The notes: generated from the letters alone by a model not told the origin. A DNA stretch of 64,000 bases from Elainella saxicola E1 (GCA_002796835.1 LUGL01000089.1:1-64000), one strand, 5' to 3'. Counted from the first letter of the stretch, positions 45,589-55,457 are shown. Translations and numbers: made by a program.

Positions 45589-45897
45589 TCACTCCTCAGT
45601 CTCTAGCAGCGGATCCGGCTCAGAGAGGGGAATAGCATCTTTAGAAATGGGCAAGGTGCAGCAATTGACCTCATCAATACAAACTTTGCCCCATTGCAAC
45701 GCCCAACGCACTAACGCCACCCGGTTGCCAGTCGCCGTTTTAGTCAAAATGTTGCTGATATGATTATCGACAGTGCGCTTGCTAATTTCCAGCTTTTCAG
45801 CGATTTCTTGATTGGTTAAGCCAGCAGCCACCAGTTCCACAATTTGTAATTCTCTCTCCGAGAGGGCTCCAGAGGTCTGAGACTCACCACCCGTCAT
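45589..45897 (-). CDS. pedR: PedR-like redox-responsive LuxR regulator
   Basis: 102 residues, with no receiver domain. HTH: LSERELQIVELVAAGLTNQE, then KRTVDNHISNILTKTATGNR. After the HTH come WGKVCIDEVNCC cysteines. The size and Cys-containing tail match the cyanobacterial PedR (Ssl0564) type, which senses photosynthetic electron transport through thioredoxin-dependent Cys reduction. The symbol rests on remembered similarity. Confidence 0.85.
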   Translation of the reverse strand: MTGGESQTSGALSERELQIVELVAAGLTNQEIAEKLEISKRTVDNHISNILTKTATGNRVALVRWALQWGKVCIDEVNCCTLPISKDAIPLSEPDPLLETEE

Positions 45898-46067
45898 AAT
45901 CCCTACCCTGTTTAAGCAATAAATGACTATGTATATGTACTTACTCTACTCATTCTAGCCAGTTTAGCAGGATGAGCTTGGGGTTTTGAGCTTTTAATCG
46001 GTATTTTGACCTATTGTTTTGCTTGAAGTATCTCTATCTGTCCAGCACGATCGCACCATAGGAGCAC

Positions 46068-47864
46068 ATGAAGGGTATTGGGTTTGTTGGATTCGGCCTT
46101 AGCACGATTGTCAATCTTGGCGTTATGCAGCTTGCAGCCCCTCAAATTGCCTGGGCAGACCAGCCTCTCTCGGTGGTTTATCCACCCGATGGTCAGGAAA
46201 CTACCGCTGCCCAAATTTTTTTGATTGGGACCGCTCCGGCTCAAGGCGTTGTAACTGTGAATGGCCAGCCGATCGATCGCAGTCCTGCCGGTCACTTTGC
46301 CCCTAGCTTTCCGCTCCAATTCGGCGAGAATACCTTTACGCTGCGCTATCAAGATCAAACTCTGACCATTCGGGTCAATCGCACAGGGGCCGCTCCAGCA
46401 AACACCTTAACCACCTTTCTACCTGAGTCTCTTTCTCCGGCTGTAAATGTTTCTCGTCTGGTCAATGAACCCGTTTGCTTCAGCGCCATTGCTCCTGCTC
46501 AAGCTCAGGTTACCGTTACCTTGCCGAATCAAACCATCCCGCTGCTCCCCCAAACTGCGCCGAATGACCTGCCGCCCAATTCAGCAGTGTTGACCTTCAG
46601 CAATCAACCGATCGCAGCATCAAACTCGGCCATCACTTATCAGGGCTGTGCGATCGCTCCCCAACCGGGTAACTTAGGCGCACCTACCTTTCAGCTCACA
46701 TTGAACGGTACAACTCAATCCCTACCCGGTCCCGGACAGGTGACGATTCTGTCTCCGGTTCAGCTGCAAGTTGTCGAAGTGACGGCAGAGTCAGGAACGG
46801 CCCGGAGCGGCCCCAGCACAGACTATTCGCGTCTTACTCCCCTGCCTCAAGGCACAAGAGCCAGCGTTACCGGCCAGGAAGGAGAGTGGCTGCGGCTGGA
46901 CTATGGCGGCTGGATTCGCGCATCTGAAACTCAGGTCATCCCGAATGCCAGTCCTTCTCAAACTCTGATTCGCAGCATTCGCGCTCAGCCTAAGGGAGAT
47001 TGGACCGAAATTGCTTTTCCGCTCCAAACGCCAGTGCCGATTAGCGTGCAGCAGGGCGATCGCACCTTTACCCTGACGTTATATAACACCACTGCCCAGA
47101 CCGACACGATTCTACTAAATGATGATCCGGTGATCGAGCGCTTAGATTGGCAGCAGATGGCTCCGGGGCAGGTGCAGTATCGTTTTAATTTAAAGTCAGC
47201 TCAGCAATGGGGCTACAAATTGCGCTACGAGGGCACGACGCTGATCCTGTCTCTCAAGCATCCACCCCAACTCACCGATCGGACAAAACCCCTTGCTGGA
47301 ACCCGAATTCTGCTCGATCCCGGCCATGGTGGCCCTGAGGATCTGGGTTCGCGTGGACCAACCGGGTATCCCGAAAAAGAGGTGGCGCTGATTGTGGCTC
47401 AGCTTTTGCGCGATCGGCTCGAAGCCAAAGGGGCAACGGTACTGATGACTCGTGAAGCCGATATCGATCTCTACCCGCAAGATCGGGCCGCAATGATTGA
47501 CCAATTAGAGCCAACGATCGCGATTAGCTTGCACTACAACGCATTACCTGACGACGGCGACGCCATTCATACCGCTGGGATCGGCAGTTTCTGGTACAAC
47601 GCTCAGGCCCATAGTTTGGCGATGTTTTTGCATCATTACCTGGTTGACAAGCTCGATCGACCTAGCTACGGCGTCTTTTGGAATAACTTAGCGTTGACCC
47701 GTCCCACGGTTGCTCCTTCAGTCTTGCTGGAACTTGGTTTTATGATCAACCCAACTGAATTTGAATGGATCGTTGATCCCCAAGCACAAGAACACCTGGC
47801 TGATGCGCTTGCTGATGCAATTACAGCCTGGATGCAACAACAAACCCAGGCTTCAAGCCAGTAG
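46068..47864 (+). CDS. N-acetylmuramoyl-L-alanine amidase with SH3 domain
   Basis: 598 residues. AGGAGCAC precedes ATG. A signal peptide is followed by beta-rich domains, an SH3b-like domain (about 225-285: VTAESGTARSGPSTDY), an AMIN-like region, and Amidase_3 (about 408-595). Zinc and catalytic residues: ILLDPGHGG, YPEKEVAL, ISLHYNA, and LLELGFMINP. It cleaves peptide stems from muramic acid in the periplasm; amidases of this type (AmiC) drive cell separation and septal junction formation in cyanobacteria. Confidence 0.94.
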   Translation: MKGIGFVGFGLSTIVNLGVMQLAAPQIAWADQPLSVVYPPDGQETTAAQIFLIGTAPAQGVVTVNGQPIDRSPAGHFAPSFPLQFGENTFTLRYQDQTLTIRVNRTGAAPANTLTTFLPESLSPAVNVSRLVNEPVCFSAIAPAQAQVTVTLPNQTIPLLPQTAPNDLPPNSAVLTFSNQPIAASNSAITYQGCAIAPQPGNLGAPTFQLTLNGTTQSLPGPGQVTILSPVQLQVVEVTAESGTARSGPSTDYSRLTPLPQGTRASVTGQEGEWLRLDYGGWIRASETQVIPNASPSQTLIRSIRAQPKGDWTEIAFPLQTPVPISVQQGDRTFTLTLYNTTAQTDTILLNDDPVIERLDWQQMAPGQVQYRFNLKSAQQWGYKLRYEGTTLILSLKHPPQLTDRTKPLAGTRILLDPGHGGPEDLGSRGPTGYPEKEVALIVAQLLRDRLEAKGATVLMTREADIDLYPQDRAAMIDQLEPTIAISLHYNALPDDGDAIHTAGIGSFWYNAQAHSLAMFLHHYLVDKLDRPSYGVFWNNLALTRPTVAPSVLLELGFMINPTEFEWIVDPQAQEHLADALADAITAWMQQQTQASSQ

Positions 47865-48032
47865 ACAACTGTGGGTTGTGGATTTGTGTGTTCAGTGGAA
47901 ATTCTGAACTCTAAACTTCCCCTCTTCCCAAATCTGTTCACTTCCGCTTGAGTTAGGGGAATATTGACGACGTGCCCTTACGGAGGGCAAACCTGAGTTA
48001 ATCTTATTAAGGCGTTGAGGATTGTCCGCACT

Positions 48033-48287
48033 ATGCCCAGAACTCCGAGCGAATATGCGGTTCACATCATGCTGGAAGGAGGTCATCGCGAAGAGGTTCG
48101 CTTTTCGACCATCCAGGACTTTCAAAAATGGTATAGCGGTGAGCTAGTTCCGAAATCCAGCTCCCATGATTTCATTAACGTCCCCCTGAAAACTTCTCAG
48201 GGAGAATATATGGTGCTGCGCCCCAGCAAGGTGCTAGCCCTGCGAGTTGAGCCTGTCTTTTATGGCAGCGTCGATCGCGATTTTTAG
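48033..48287 (+). CDS. Conserved cyanobacterial hypothetical protein
   Basis: 84 residues from ATG 48033 (MPRTPSEYAVHIMLEGGH). Small alpha/beta protein: VRFSTIQDFQKWYSGELV, then VLRPSKVLALRVEP. Ends 3 bp before mltA, so probably an operon with it. No function assigned. Confidence 0.8.
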   Translation: MPRTPSEYAVHIMLEGGHREEVRFSTIQDFQKWYSGELVPKSSSHDFINVPLKTSQGEYMVLRPSKVLALRVEPVFYGSVDRDF

Positions 48288-48290
48288 CGC

Positions 48291-49484
48291 ATGATCAGGT
48301 TATTTGTGGGTTCGACATTGGGTTCGAGACTGAGTTTGGCACTGGGATTGACACTGGGTTTAACAGTGTTGAGTGCGCCAAGGGTCATGAGCAGTGAAGC
48401 CCAAACTCAAAATTTGTCCTTGCAGCAGATTCACGGATCGGCGGATGCAACGGCAGATTTGCTAGGAGAAGACGATCGGCTTTGGGGACAACCAGGCGAT
48501 CGGGCGGCTTTGCTAGCAGCGATCGACCATTCATTGGACTATCTAGAGACACCTTTGGCAACTGAGGCTTACCAAAAGCTGGCCTTACCGGAGTTTAGTC
48601 TCGATCGGGTTCGTCGTAGCCTCGTCCGGTTTCGGCAGTTGGTGCAGACGGCTTCGACCGCTCGTGCGCTTCAAACAGCCGTAGCAAACGAGTTTGATCT
48701 CTACCAATCCATCGGCCACGACGGGGCAGGAACGGTTCATTTTACGGGCTACTTTGAGCCGATCCACCAGGCCAGCCGGGTTCGCACGTCAGAGTTTCGC
48801 TATCCTCTGTACCGTCTCCCTGCCAATTTTAAGCAGTGGCAAATGCCCCATCCTACTCGTGTGGCGCTGGAAGGAGAAGATGGGCTGCAAGGTACAGGTC
48901 TTTTACAAGGACTAGAGATTGCCTGGTTGCGCGATCGTTTAGAGGCTTACCTCGTGCAAGTCCAAGGATCTGCACGGCTGCAGCTTACTGATGGTTCGGT
49001 GATGTCGATCGGCTATGCCGGACGTACCGACTATCCCTATGTCAGTATTGGTCGTGAACTGGTCAACGCTGGCAAGATTGCGGCAGATGAGTTGACGCTG
49101 GCAGCCGTACAGGCTTATTTCCAGCAGCATCCTGAAGATCTAAATGTCTATTTGCCCCGCAACAACCGCTTTGTCTTTTTCAAAGAAACCTACGGGGCTC
49201 CAGCAATCGGAACACTGCGAGTTCCTGTTACCGCAGGCCGATCGATCGCCACGGATAAAAGCATCATGCCACCTGGTGCACTGGCGCTGATTCATACAGA
49301 TTTACCCAATGCCGCTGGAGAGATGACGCCGACCCATCGCTATGTCCTCGACCAGGATACAGGTGGGGCAATCCGGGGGGCTGGTCGTGTGGATCTATTT
49401 GTCGGCACGGGCGATCAGGCGGGTGATCAGGCAGGACTGATTAATAGCGAGGGCCAGCTTTATTACTTATTGCTCAAAGAATAA
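48291..49484 (+). CDS. mltA: Membrane-bound lytic murein transglycosylase A (MltA)
   Basis: 397 residues. Signal peptide-like start (LGSRLSLALGLTLGLTVLSA). MltA barrel: GTVHFTGYFEPIHQAS, VQGSARLQLTDGS, and SIGYAGRTDYPYVSIGREL. The C-terminal 3D domain has VLDQDTGGAIRGAGRVDLFV with the catalytic Asp. It cleaves glycan strands in peptidoglycan. It follows the small gene at 48033-48287 with a 3-bp gap. Confidence 0.95.
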   Translation: MIRLFVGSTLGSRLSLALGLTLGLTVLSAPRVMSSEAQTQNLSLQQIHGSADATADLLGEDDRLWGQPGDRAALLAAIDHSLDYLETPLATEAYQKLALPEFSLDRVRRSLVRFRQLVQTASTARALQTAVANEFDLYQSIGHDGAGTVHFTGYFEPIHQASRVRTSEFRYPLYRLPANFKQWQMPHPTRVALEGEDGLQGTGLLQGLEIAWLRDRLEAYLVQVQGSARLQLTDGSVMSIGYAGRTDYPYVSIGRELVNAGKIAADELTLAAVQAYFQQHPEDLNVYLPRNNRFVFFKETYGAPAIGTLRVPVTAGRSIATDKSIMPPGALALIHTDLPNAAGEMTPTHRYVLDQDTGGAIRGAGRVDLFVGTGDQAGDQAGLINSEGQLYYLLLKE

Positions 49485-49716
49485 GGCTACTTAAAGAATA
49501 AGTTGTTCCAGAATTAAGTTGTCCTACCAAAGGGGCTGCATAGGTCTGTTTTAGCCGATCCCAACTCTGGAGTATCCAACTGCTAGGGCGATCGAAAGCA
49601 ATGCTATGCTAGATGGGTTACAAATCCGCTGTCGGCAGTTTTTCGTTTTTGATTCGTCAGCATTGAGCAAAGTTGGCAAGGTTGATTCCCATTCATGTGT
49701 TGAGTGAATAGGTTCT

Positions 49717-51639
49717 GTGGACGCCACTGCGCTAGAAATTACCCTACAGATTGTCCTGACCGTGATGGCAGGAATTGGGGCACAGGTGCTCGGAGAGTAT
49801 CTGAAAGTTCCCAGTATCGTCTTCCTGCTGCTGTTTGGTATTTTGCTGGGAGCAGAAGGGCTTGGCCTACTTCACCCTAGTCTTTTAGGCACCGGACTTG
49901 AGGTGATGGTGTCATTGTCGGTTGCTCTGATTCTGTTTGAAGGTGGCTTAAACTTGCCACTGCGAGAGCTAAACCGCGTATCCGGCAGCTTGCGGAATTT
50001 GGTTAGCTTTGGGGTCCTAATCACGCTGCTGGGTGGCGGCATGGCGGCGCACTGGCTGGGAGAATTTCCCTGGTCGATCGCCTTTCTCTATGCAGCGCTG
50101 GTGGTGGTGACTGGACCTACCGTGATTAGTCCATTGCTTAAACAAGTCAAAGTCGATCGCCAGGTTTCCGTCTTACTGGAAGGCGAAGGTGTGTTGATCG
50201 ATCCGGTTGGAGCCATTCTGGCCGTCGTCGTACTGGACATTATCTTGAATGGGGATTCCAATCCGATCGATATCATTAGCGGCCTGCTGCTGCGGTTGGG
50301 GATTGGCGGCGGCCTTGGGGCGATCGGCGGTTGGCTGTTAGGTTTTCTGCTGAAGCGGGCGAATTCCTTATCGGACGAGCTGAAAAACCTGGTAGTGCTG
50401 GCTTGGGTTTGGGGCCTGTTTGGTCTGGCTCAATCGATCCGCAGCGAATCGGGTTTGATGTCGATGGTGGTGGCTGGCATTGTGGTAGGCTCTGCCTCTT
50501 TGCCAGAAGAGCGGTTGCTGCGCCGGTTCAAAGGACAGTTGACGATTCTGGCGGTTTCAGTTCTGTTTGTGCTGCTGGCGGCTGAGTTGTCACTGGCGAG
50601 CATCTTTGCGCTGGGTTGGGGCGCGATTCTGACCGTGAGTGTACTGATGTTTGTTGTGCGTCCGCTCAGCATCTGGCTCTGCACCTGGAACAGCGAGATG
50701 AACTGGCGGCAAAAGCTGTTTCTCTGCTGGGTGGCTCCGCGTGGCATCGTCTCGGCTTCGGTAGCCTCCCTGTTTGCGATTTTGCTGACTCAAAAAGGCA
50801 TTAACGGCGGAGATTCGATCAAAGCACTCGTGTTTCTGACGATTATTCTCACCGTCTTTTTGCAGGGGTTGACAGCCCGCTGGATTGCTCAATTGCTGCG
50901 AATTACCTCGATCGAAGCAACGGGCGTGGTGATTGTTGGCTGCAATTCTTTAAGTCGGTTGATCGGCAAATTGTTCTTGCAGCGGGGCGAAGCCGTCGTG
51001 TTGATCGACACCGATGCAGAAGCTTGCCAGCTCGCAGAAGCCGAAAACTTTAAAGTCTTTTCCAGCAGTGCGTTGGACATGAATGTGCTGGAACAGGCTG
51101 GTCTTGCTAAAGCCGGGACATTTTTGGCCGTCACCAACAATGCCGAAGTGAATCTAGTTTTGGCGCAGCGGGCGGCAGAAGAGTTCAATCCGCCGCGCGT
51201 ATTGGCGCTGTTTTCGAGTGATGCCCAAACGACGGCAAACTCAACTTCTCCGAAAGTACAATCTGCCTTTGCCAACCAGGTGCCGCTGAAAACCTGGAAT
51301 CGCTATCTCGACGAAAAAGCCGTACATTTGGGAGAGACAATTCTCCGCGAATCAGATTTACAGCTGCAGCAGACTCACCTGAAGGCATTGATGAATGCAG
51401 GCGAACTGGTGCCGCTGCTGATCGAGCGAGAAGAAAAACTCTCAATTATTCCGGCTGATGAAGAATGGCAGGTGGGCGATCGTCTCATTTATCTCTTACA
51501 TGATCCGCGTCCGAAACTGCTGCGGCAGCTCGCAGGTGGCAACAATCAGACTTCTCTGGTCCTAGAAAAACTGCCAAGAGTCGAAGAAATTCCGATCGCC
51601 GCTTTGTCGCTAGAAACCCCAGAACAGGTCACAAGCTGA
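49717..51639 (+). CDS. CPA1-type Na+/H+ or K+/H+ antiporter with RCK domain
   Basis: 640 residues, GTG start. About 12 membrane helices (residues 5-390) with ALILFEGGLNLPL, TGPTVISPLL and EGEGVLIDPVGAILA, typical of NhaP-like CPA1. A C-terminal RCK_N/TrkA domain (about 402-520: VVIVGCNSLSRLIGKLF, VVLIDTDAEAC) and an RCK_C-like end follow. It exchanges cations for protons across the membrane and is gated by nucleotide binding in RCK. Transcribed alone. Confidence 0.94.
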   Translation: MDATALEITLQIVLTVMAGIGAQVLGEYLKVPSIVFLLLFGILLGAEGLGLLHPSLLGTGLEVMVSLSVALILFEGGLNLPLRELNRVSGSLRNLVSFGVLITLLGGGMAAHWLGEFPWSIAFLYAALVVVTGPTVISPLLKQVKVDRQVSVLLEGEGVLIDPVGAILAVVVLDIILNGDSNPIDIISGLLLRLGIGGGLGAIGGWLLGFLLKRANSLSDELKNLVVLAWVWGLFGLAQSIRSESGLMSMVVAGIVVGSASLPEERLLRRFKGQLTILAVSVLFVLLAAELSLASIFALGWGAILTVSVLMFVVRPLSIWLCTWNSEMNWRQKLFLCWVAPRGIVSASVASLFAILLTQKGINGGDSIKALVFLTIILTVFLQGLTARWIAQLLRITSIEATGVVIVGCNSLSRLIGKLFLQRGEAVVLIDTDAEACQLAEAENFKVFSSSALDMNVLEQAGLAKAGTFLAVTNNAEVNLVLAQRAAEEFNPPRVLALFSSDAQTTANSTSPKVQSAFANQVPLKTWNRYLDEKAVHLGETILRESDLQLQQTHLKALMNAGELVPLLIEREEKLSIIPADEEWQVGDRLIYLLHDPRPKLLRQLAGGNNQTSLVLEKLPRVEEIPIAALSLETPEQVTS

Positions 51640-51662
51640 TCGGGCTTGCTGATCTGAACCGA

Positions 51663-51950
51663 TTAGCCAAATTGATAGTGCTTTTTCACATCAGCCGAAA
51701 TCTTCCAGGTGCAGGACATGCCTGCCGGAAATGTGACCAGATCCCCTTTACCCATTTGCACAGGCTCTCCACCCACCGGAGTCACAATCACCTGACCTTC
51801 CAGGAAGTAGCAAGTCTCCGACTCATCATAAGTCCAGGGAAATTCTGAAACCTCTTTTCTCCAAATCGGCCAGCGCGAAACTCCCAATTGTTCCAGGCGC
51901 TCTGGGCTGGGATTACGATCGATCTGAATGGTCAAACTCTTACTCTGCAT
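51663..51950 (-). CDS. Small cupin (DUF861-like)
   Basis: 95 residues from ATG 51950 (MQSKSLTIQIDRNPSPERLE), overlapping the upstream gene by 11 bp. Cupin motifs: FPWTYDESETCYFLEGQVIV, then GDLVTFPAGMSCTWKI. Single-barrel cupin like the Cupin_3/EutQ group. The overlap with the dehydrogenase gene indicates translational coupling. Ligand unknown. Confidence 0.9.
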   Translation of the reverse strand: MQSKSLTIQIDRNPSPERLEQLGVSRWPIWRKEVSEFPWTYDESETCYFLEGQVIVTPVGGEPVQMGKGDLVTFPAGMSCTWKISADVKKHYQFG

Positions 51951-52824
51951 AGCTTCCTTTACAAATGGCTGCGCTGACAACCGCAAACAGCGCTGAGTAG
52001 TCTGTATCGGCTAACCCTGCACCGCATGCTTCTTCTAGAATTTGCCGCACGCCAGACAAACTGTCAACTTGCAATCCTATCGACTCCGCTTCCCCCAGAA
52101 ATAGCTTCGTATCTTTCAGCAAATGCTTGGTGGGGAAATTGGGGTCGGCATAATTTTGCTCCAGCATCCGCTGCAATTTCTTATCAAAGGTGGATGCATA
52201 GAGGGCGCTTTGCCGCAGAATCTGCATAAAGTCCTCAACCGCAACCCCTTGCTGCTGCACAAAGCTGAGGCTGAGGGCAAAAGCCGTCGTCAATGATCCG
52301 ATCAACTGATTCAGGGCCAATTTCAATGCCGCAGCAGTGCCCACCTCCCCAATCAACTTTGGCTCTGTCCCCAGATGCTGCAAAATCGGCAACCATTGCT
52401 GAAATTCTTCTGGCCTTGCACCAACCATCACCAGAAGTTTGCCGCTCTTGGCTTCGGGAATGCTACCCAGCACTGGCGCTTCCAAATAGTGGCCGCCACT
52501 TGCCTCAATCTCTGCTAACAGACTGCGGCTTTCGCTAGGCGCGATCGTTCCCATCTGAATCACCGTTCGATCGACCAGTTGCACTTTGGCCTCATCGGTA
52601 AACAGGACCGATCGAATCGCGGCTGCATCAGACAGCATCAAAATCACAGCCTGACATTGCTGTAAAAGATCCGGAACAGAAGCAGCAATTTCTGCACCAG
52701 CTTGTTGGAGTGTTTCCAGCTTTTCTGGACTGCGATTATAAGCCATCAGCGAAACCCGATTAGCGAGCAGTTGCTCTGCCATTGGAGTTCCCATCAGGCC
52801 AGTGCCAATAAAACCAATTTTCAC
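51940..52824 (-). CDS. Beta-hydroxyacid dehydrogenase (3-hydroxyisobutyrate / GLYR1-like)
   Basis: 294 residues. Rossmann start MKIGFIGTGLMGTPMAEQLL; substrate-binding YLEAPVLGSIPEAKSGKLLV; catalytic Lys in AAALKLALNQLIGSL. It reduces small semialdehydes or oxidises beta-hydroxyacids with NAD(P). The nearest group is probably glyoxylate/succinic semialdehyde reductase type; the substrate is not certain. Coupled to the cupin gene. Confidence 0.93.
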   Translation of the reverse strand: MKIGFIGTGLMGTPMAEQLLANRVSLMAYNRSPEKLETLQQAGAEIAASVPDLLQQCQAVILMLSDAAAIRSVLFTDEAKVQLVDRTVIQMGTIAPSESRSLLAEIEASGGHYLEAPVLGSIPEAKSGKLLVMVGARPEEFQQWLPILQHLGTEPKLIGEVGTAAALKLALNQLIGSLTTAFALSLSFVQQQGVAVEDFMQILRQSALYASTFDKKLQRMLEQNYADPNFPTKHLLKDTKLFLGEAESIGLQVDSLSGVRQILEEACGAGLADTDYSALFAVVSAAICKGSYAE

Positions 52825-52946
52825 GATCGCCTCTTTTAAAAGTTTTGAGTGATGAGTTTGGCAAATGAATGGCGAGCGCTATTGTGCCTTTCGCCACTTT
52901 GACTTTAAAGCATCTCTTCACCCAAATACTTCACGTTTATTTCTGG

Positions 52947-53432
52947 TTACCATTCCTGCCCATAGGGCGAGCAAGAGACGGAAATCACCGCACCGGTCAA
53001 CTGACTGAGACATCCGACAAACGCCATCCCTTCTGTACCTAGGGCGATCGTACAGTCATAAAAAAAGATCGTTGTCTCAGCCATGAAAGCTTGCCGCCAA
53101 TTGTGTAACGCTGACCGATAGCGATCCAACTGCTCCATATCCAGCCAGGTTGAACCAAGTTTTACTCTACCTGGACAACCCAACGCAATAATTTGCAGGT
53201 GCTGAATTTGACAGTGGTGAGCCAACACTTCTGTGATCTGCTCCAATCCACTGCGTCTGCTATCTAACAAAAATATCTCCGCAGCTTCATTAACCGCCTG
53301 CATTAATGCGACTGAGTCTTCAACCGACGGATCAACCACAACTAAAGTATGGGTTGGCTTTTGAGAAGCAAGTTGGAGCGATCGCCCTTGTGGGGATTGG
53401 GGGAGTGCAAGCAGTGATTTTGAGGTTTGCAT
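52947..53432 (-). CDS. Stand-alone DUF4347 domain protein
   Basis: 161 residues. LVVVDPSVEDSVALMQAV, LLDSRRSGLEQITEVLA, LQIIALGCPGRVKLGSTWLD and TIFFYDCTIALGTEGMAFV follow the DUF4347 fold. In most members the third block has S-H-G; here it reads A-L-G, so the His of the presumed dyad is missing while the Cys (YDCTIALG) is kept. It is normally the N-terminal part of giant surface proteins; here it is a solo protein without signal peptide. Confidence 0.82.
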   Translation of the reverse strand: MQTSKSLLALPQSPQGRSLQLASQKPTHTLVVVDPSVEDSVALMQAVNEAAEIFLLDSRRSGLEQITEVLAHHCQIQHLQIIALGCPGRVKLGSTWLDMEQLDRYRSALHNWRQAFMAETTIFFYDCTIALGTEGMAFVGCLSQLTGAVISVSCSPYGQEW

Positions 53433-54096
53433 AGCTGCTATGAAGGATAACAGGATTCCTTCCGCTGTCTGTAACTCACCAAATAGGATGAATGAATTAA
53501 TACAGAGGAATTACGGAAAAGTAACTTTTGTCTCAGTGTTCCCATAGCAGCCAGAATTGACGCAAATTCAACTTCAATTCTTCCAATGTACTTTGAGCAA
53601 AGCTCATCGTTGAGTTGGGGATTGTAATAATGGCAACAAATTTCCTGAAAAACCGTAGCCCTCTGCCACAAGCGTAAAATTAGCTACTTTTCAGATCTTT
53701 CTTCTGATGGATTAAGCGCAGCTAGCCAAACGCTAAGGTGAGTCAGTACAGCAGGCTGAACCCCATCGGCAAATGACATCTTAAAATTCGAGCAAACGAG
53801 CCGATTTGAGATTCTTTTTGCACTGGAGTATGACTTACCTTGAGCGACTGGCCTTGAGCGACTGGCCTTGAGCGACTGGAGTGACTCCAGTTTTATCTCT
53901 CTTGAAATCTTTAGAAAGGGAACTAGCTATCTTTTGTATCGTTTTTGATCGTTGAGTTGGCGTGGCTTTTAACAGTCAAATATTTATCCGATCAGCAATG
54001 CAACTAATCGATTCAAAAGCAATTAGCAACGTTTTCTGATTAAAGTTCAGCGAAGTGCAATAAACACGTGAAATTAATGTGATTTGAGGTTGTTCT
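53433..54096. other. Gap with tandem repeat
   Basis: 664 bp without an accepted gene. Contains the 14-bp triplicate at 53838-53879 and an AT-rich segment upstream of the secreted protein gene. Confidence 0.5.
53838..53879. repeat. Perfect 3 x 14-bp tandem repeat
   Basis: CCTTGAGCGACTGG three times head-to-tail without mismatch, followed by GAGTGACTCC. Confidence 0.95.
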
Positions 54097-54657
54097 ATGA
54101 GTTTGAAGAAGTTTGCCAACCAACCGATGAAGCAGCTCATCAGCTTTGCTGGTATCAGCATTTTTCTAACCTTACCCGCTTTACTGTTCCACCAAAATCA
54201 AGCCGCAGCTCATTCGCTCCGCACCGATGCAACGTTTTTGACTGCCCAAGGTAACTCAGGTAACGGTAATGGGGGTGGAAATAGTAATGGAAATGGGGGC
54301 GGAAACGGCAACGATAACAGCGACAACAGTAGTAGCGGGGACGCAGGAACAGGTCAACAAAGCAGCAATGACAACAGCGATAACAGTAGCAGTGGGGACA
54401 CAGGAACGGGTCAACAAAGCAGCAATGATGACAGTAACAACAGCAGTAACTCGAGCACCGATAGCTCTGGGGATGGCAGCGGCTCCAACAGAGATGCTTT
54501 TGATGGTGGCTATAGCCTAGATCAACGCGACAATGGCTCCAACTCCACTAACCCAAGTAACGGTACTCGCATGAACGATCGGCAACAGAGCAATCGTGAA
54601 ACTCAAGAGCGCATGTCATCCCCTGACTCTACAATGCCTCGACGGATTTCTCCATAA
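54097..54657 (+). CDS. Secreted Asn/Gly/Ser-rich low-complexity protein
   Basis: 186 residues. GAGG lies 7 nt before ATG. A signal peptide covers about 1-38 (FAGISIFLTLPALLFHQ, then AAAHS). Next come GNGGGNSN-type runs and two near-identical blocks of NSDNSSSGDxGTGQQSSNDN (about 73-110). The end is basic. Probably extracellular and disordered; no catalytic motif. The repeats are nearly identical in DNA too. Ends before a strong terminator. Confidence 0.8.
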   Translation: MSLKKFANQPMKQLISFAGISIFLTLPALLFHQNQAAAHSLRTDATFLTAQGNSGNGNGGGNSNGNGGGNGNDNSDNSSSGDAGTGQQSSNDNSDNSSSGDTGTGQQSSNDDSNNSSNSSTDSSGDGSGSNRDAFDGGYSLDQRDNGSNSTNPSNGTRMNDRQQSNRETQERMSSPDSTMPRRISP

Positions 54658-54693
54658 CGCTTGAAAGCGCAAATAATTATATCCGAGCCAAAA

Positions 54694-54728
54694 CCGGGCC
54701 AAGTTGATGTTCAACCGCCCGGTATTTT
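54694..54728 (+). terminator. Rho-independent terminator
   Basis: CCGGGC ... GCCCGG with an inner GTTGA-TGT-TCAAC stem, then TATTTT, 37 bp after the secreted protein gene. Confidence 0.75.
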
Positions 54729-54778
54729 GCATGAATGATACTAAATATCCTGATTACAACAAAATTAGAAATATCAAG

Positions 54779-55375
54779 CTAATTAAAACTCCCCACCAGT
54801 CCAGTTTGATTTGCAACTGGATTCAGTTGATTTTTCAAGCGTCCAGTATTTGCTGCTTCTACATTAGCGATCGCCCGTTTGGCTACCACTTTCCAACTCG
54901 TACTATCATCCCAGGGCGCAAAAATGAGTTCGCCATTCCCATACACACGACAAAACAACACCTCATCCGAATCTGCTGCCTGCACCTCAATTGTGATCGG
55001 CTGCTGTAATTGCTGGGGAGTCATCACCGATAATGCCGACAACAATGATTTTGAGAAATTGGAGTCGTATCCTGCTTCCAAAATATAGCGGCGATCGGCT
55101 TGGACCGAGAGGTGGACTTTCCAGGTATCCTTGCCCCGTCGTTCCACCTGCTTAAACTCTAGTTTTTCAACCAGGCAAGTCAATGCCGTTTGGGCGATCG
55201 GCACCACTTCTCTGGCATCATTCAACCAATACCAGAGACAGTGATTGCTGCGATTGCAATAAACATAGCGAGGTCGGGGAGCATCACTAAAGCCAAGGGG
55301 CTGTTTTTGTTGCAGTAGATCAACCAACTGTTGTAGCAGCGCATTTTGCTGAGCAAGTAAGGCTTCAGGCGTCAT
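54779..55375 (-). CDS. Hypothetical protein of small regulated cluster
   Basis: 198 residues from ATG 55375 (GGAG 9 nt upstream); an in-frame extension to 55468 overlaps the neighbouring gene. Starts with a Leu/Gln coiled coil (LLAQQNALLQQLVDLLQQ), followed by an alpha/beta domain with CNRSNHCLWYWLNDAREVVP and KDTWKVHLSVQADRRYILEAG, ending in a soluble tail. No family recognised. Last gene of a three-gene minus-strand cluster. Confidence 0.72.
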   Translation of the reverse strand: MTPEALLAQQNALLQQLVDLLQQKQPLGFSDAPRPRYVYCNRSNHCLWYWLNDAREVVPIAQTALTCLVEKLEFKQVERRGKDTWKVHLSVQADRRYILEAGYDSNFSKSLLSALSVMTPQQLQQPITIEVQAADSDEVLFCRVYGNGELIFAPWDDSTSWKVVAKRAIANVEAANTGRLKNQLNPVANQTGLVGSFN

Positions 55376-55457
55376 TGCAAGATTCTCCAGTAATCTTAAG
55401 TGAAGGAACAAAGAGGCTTTTGAAGTTGCAGCGTCATCGATGTGAACGGCAAGCCAT

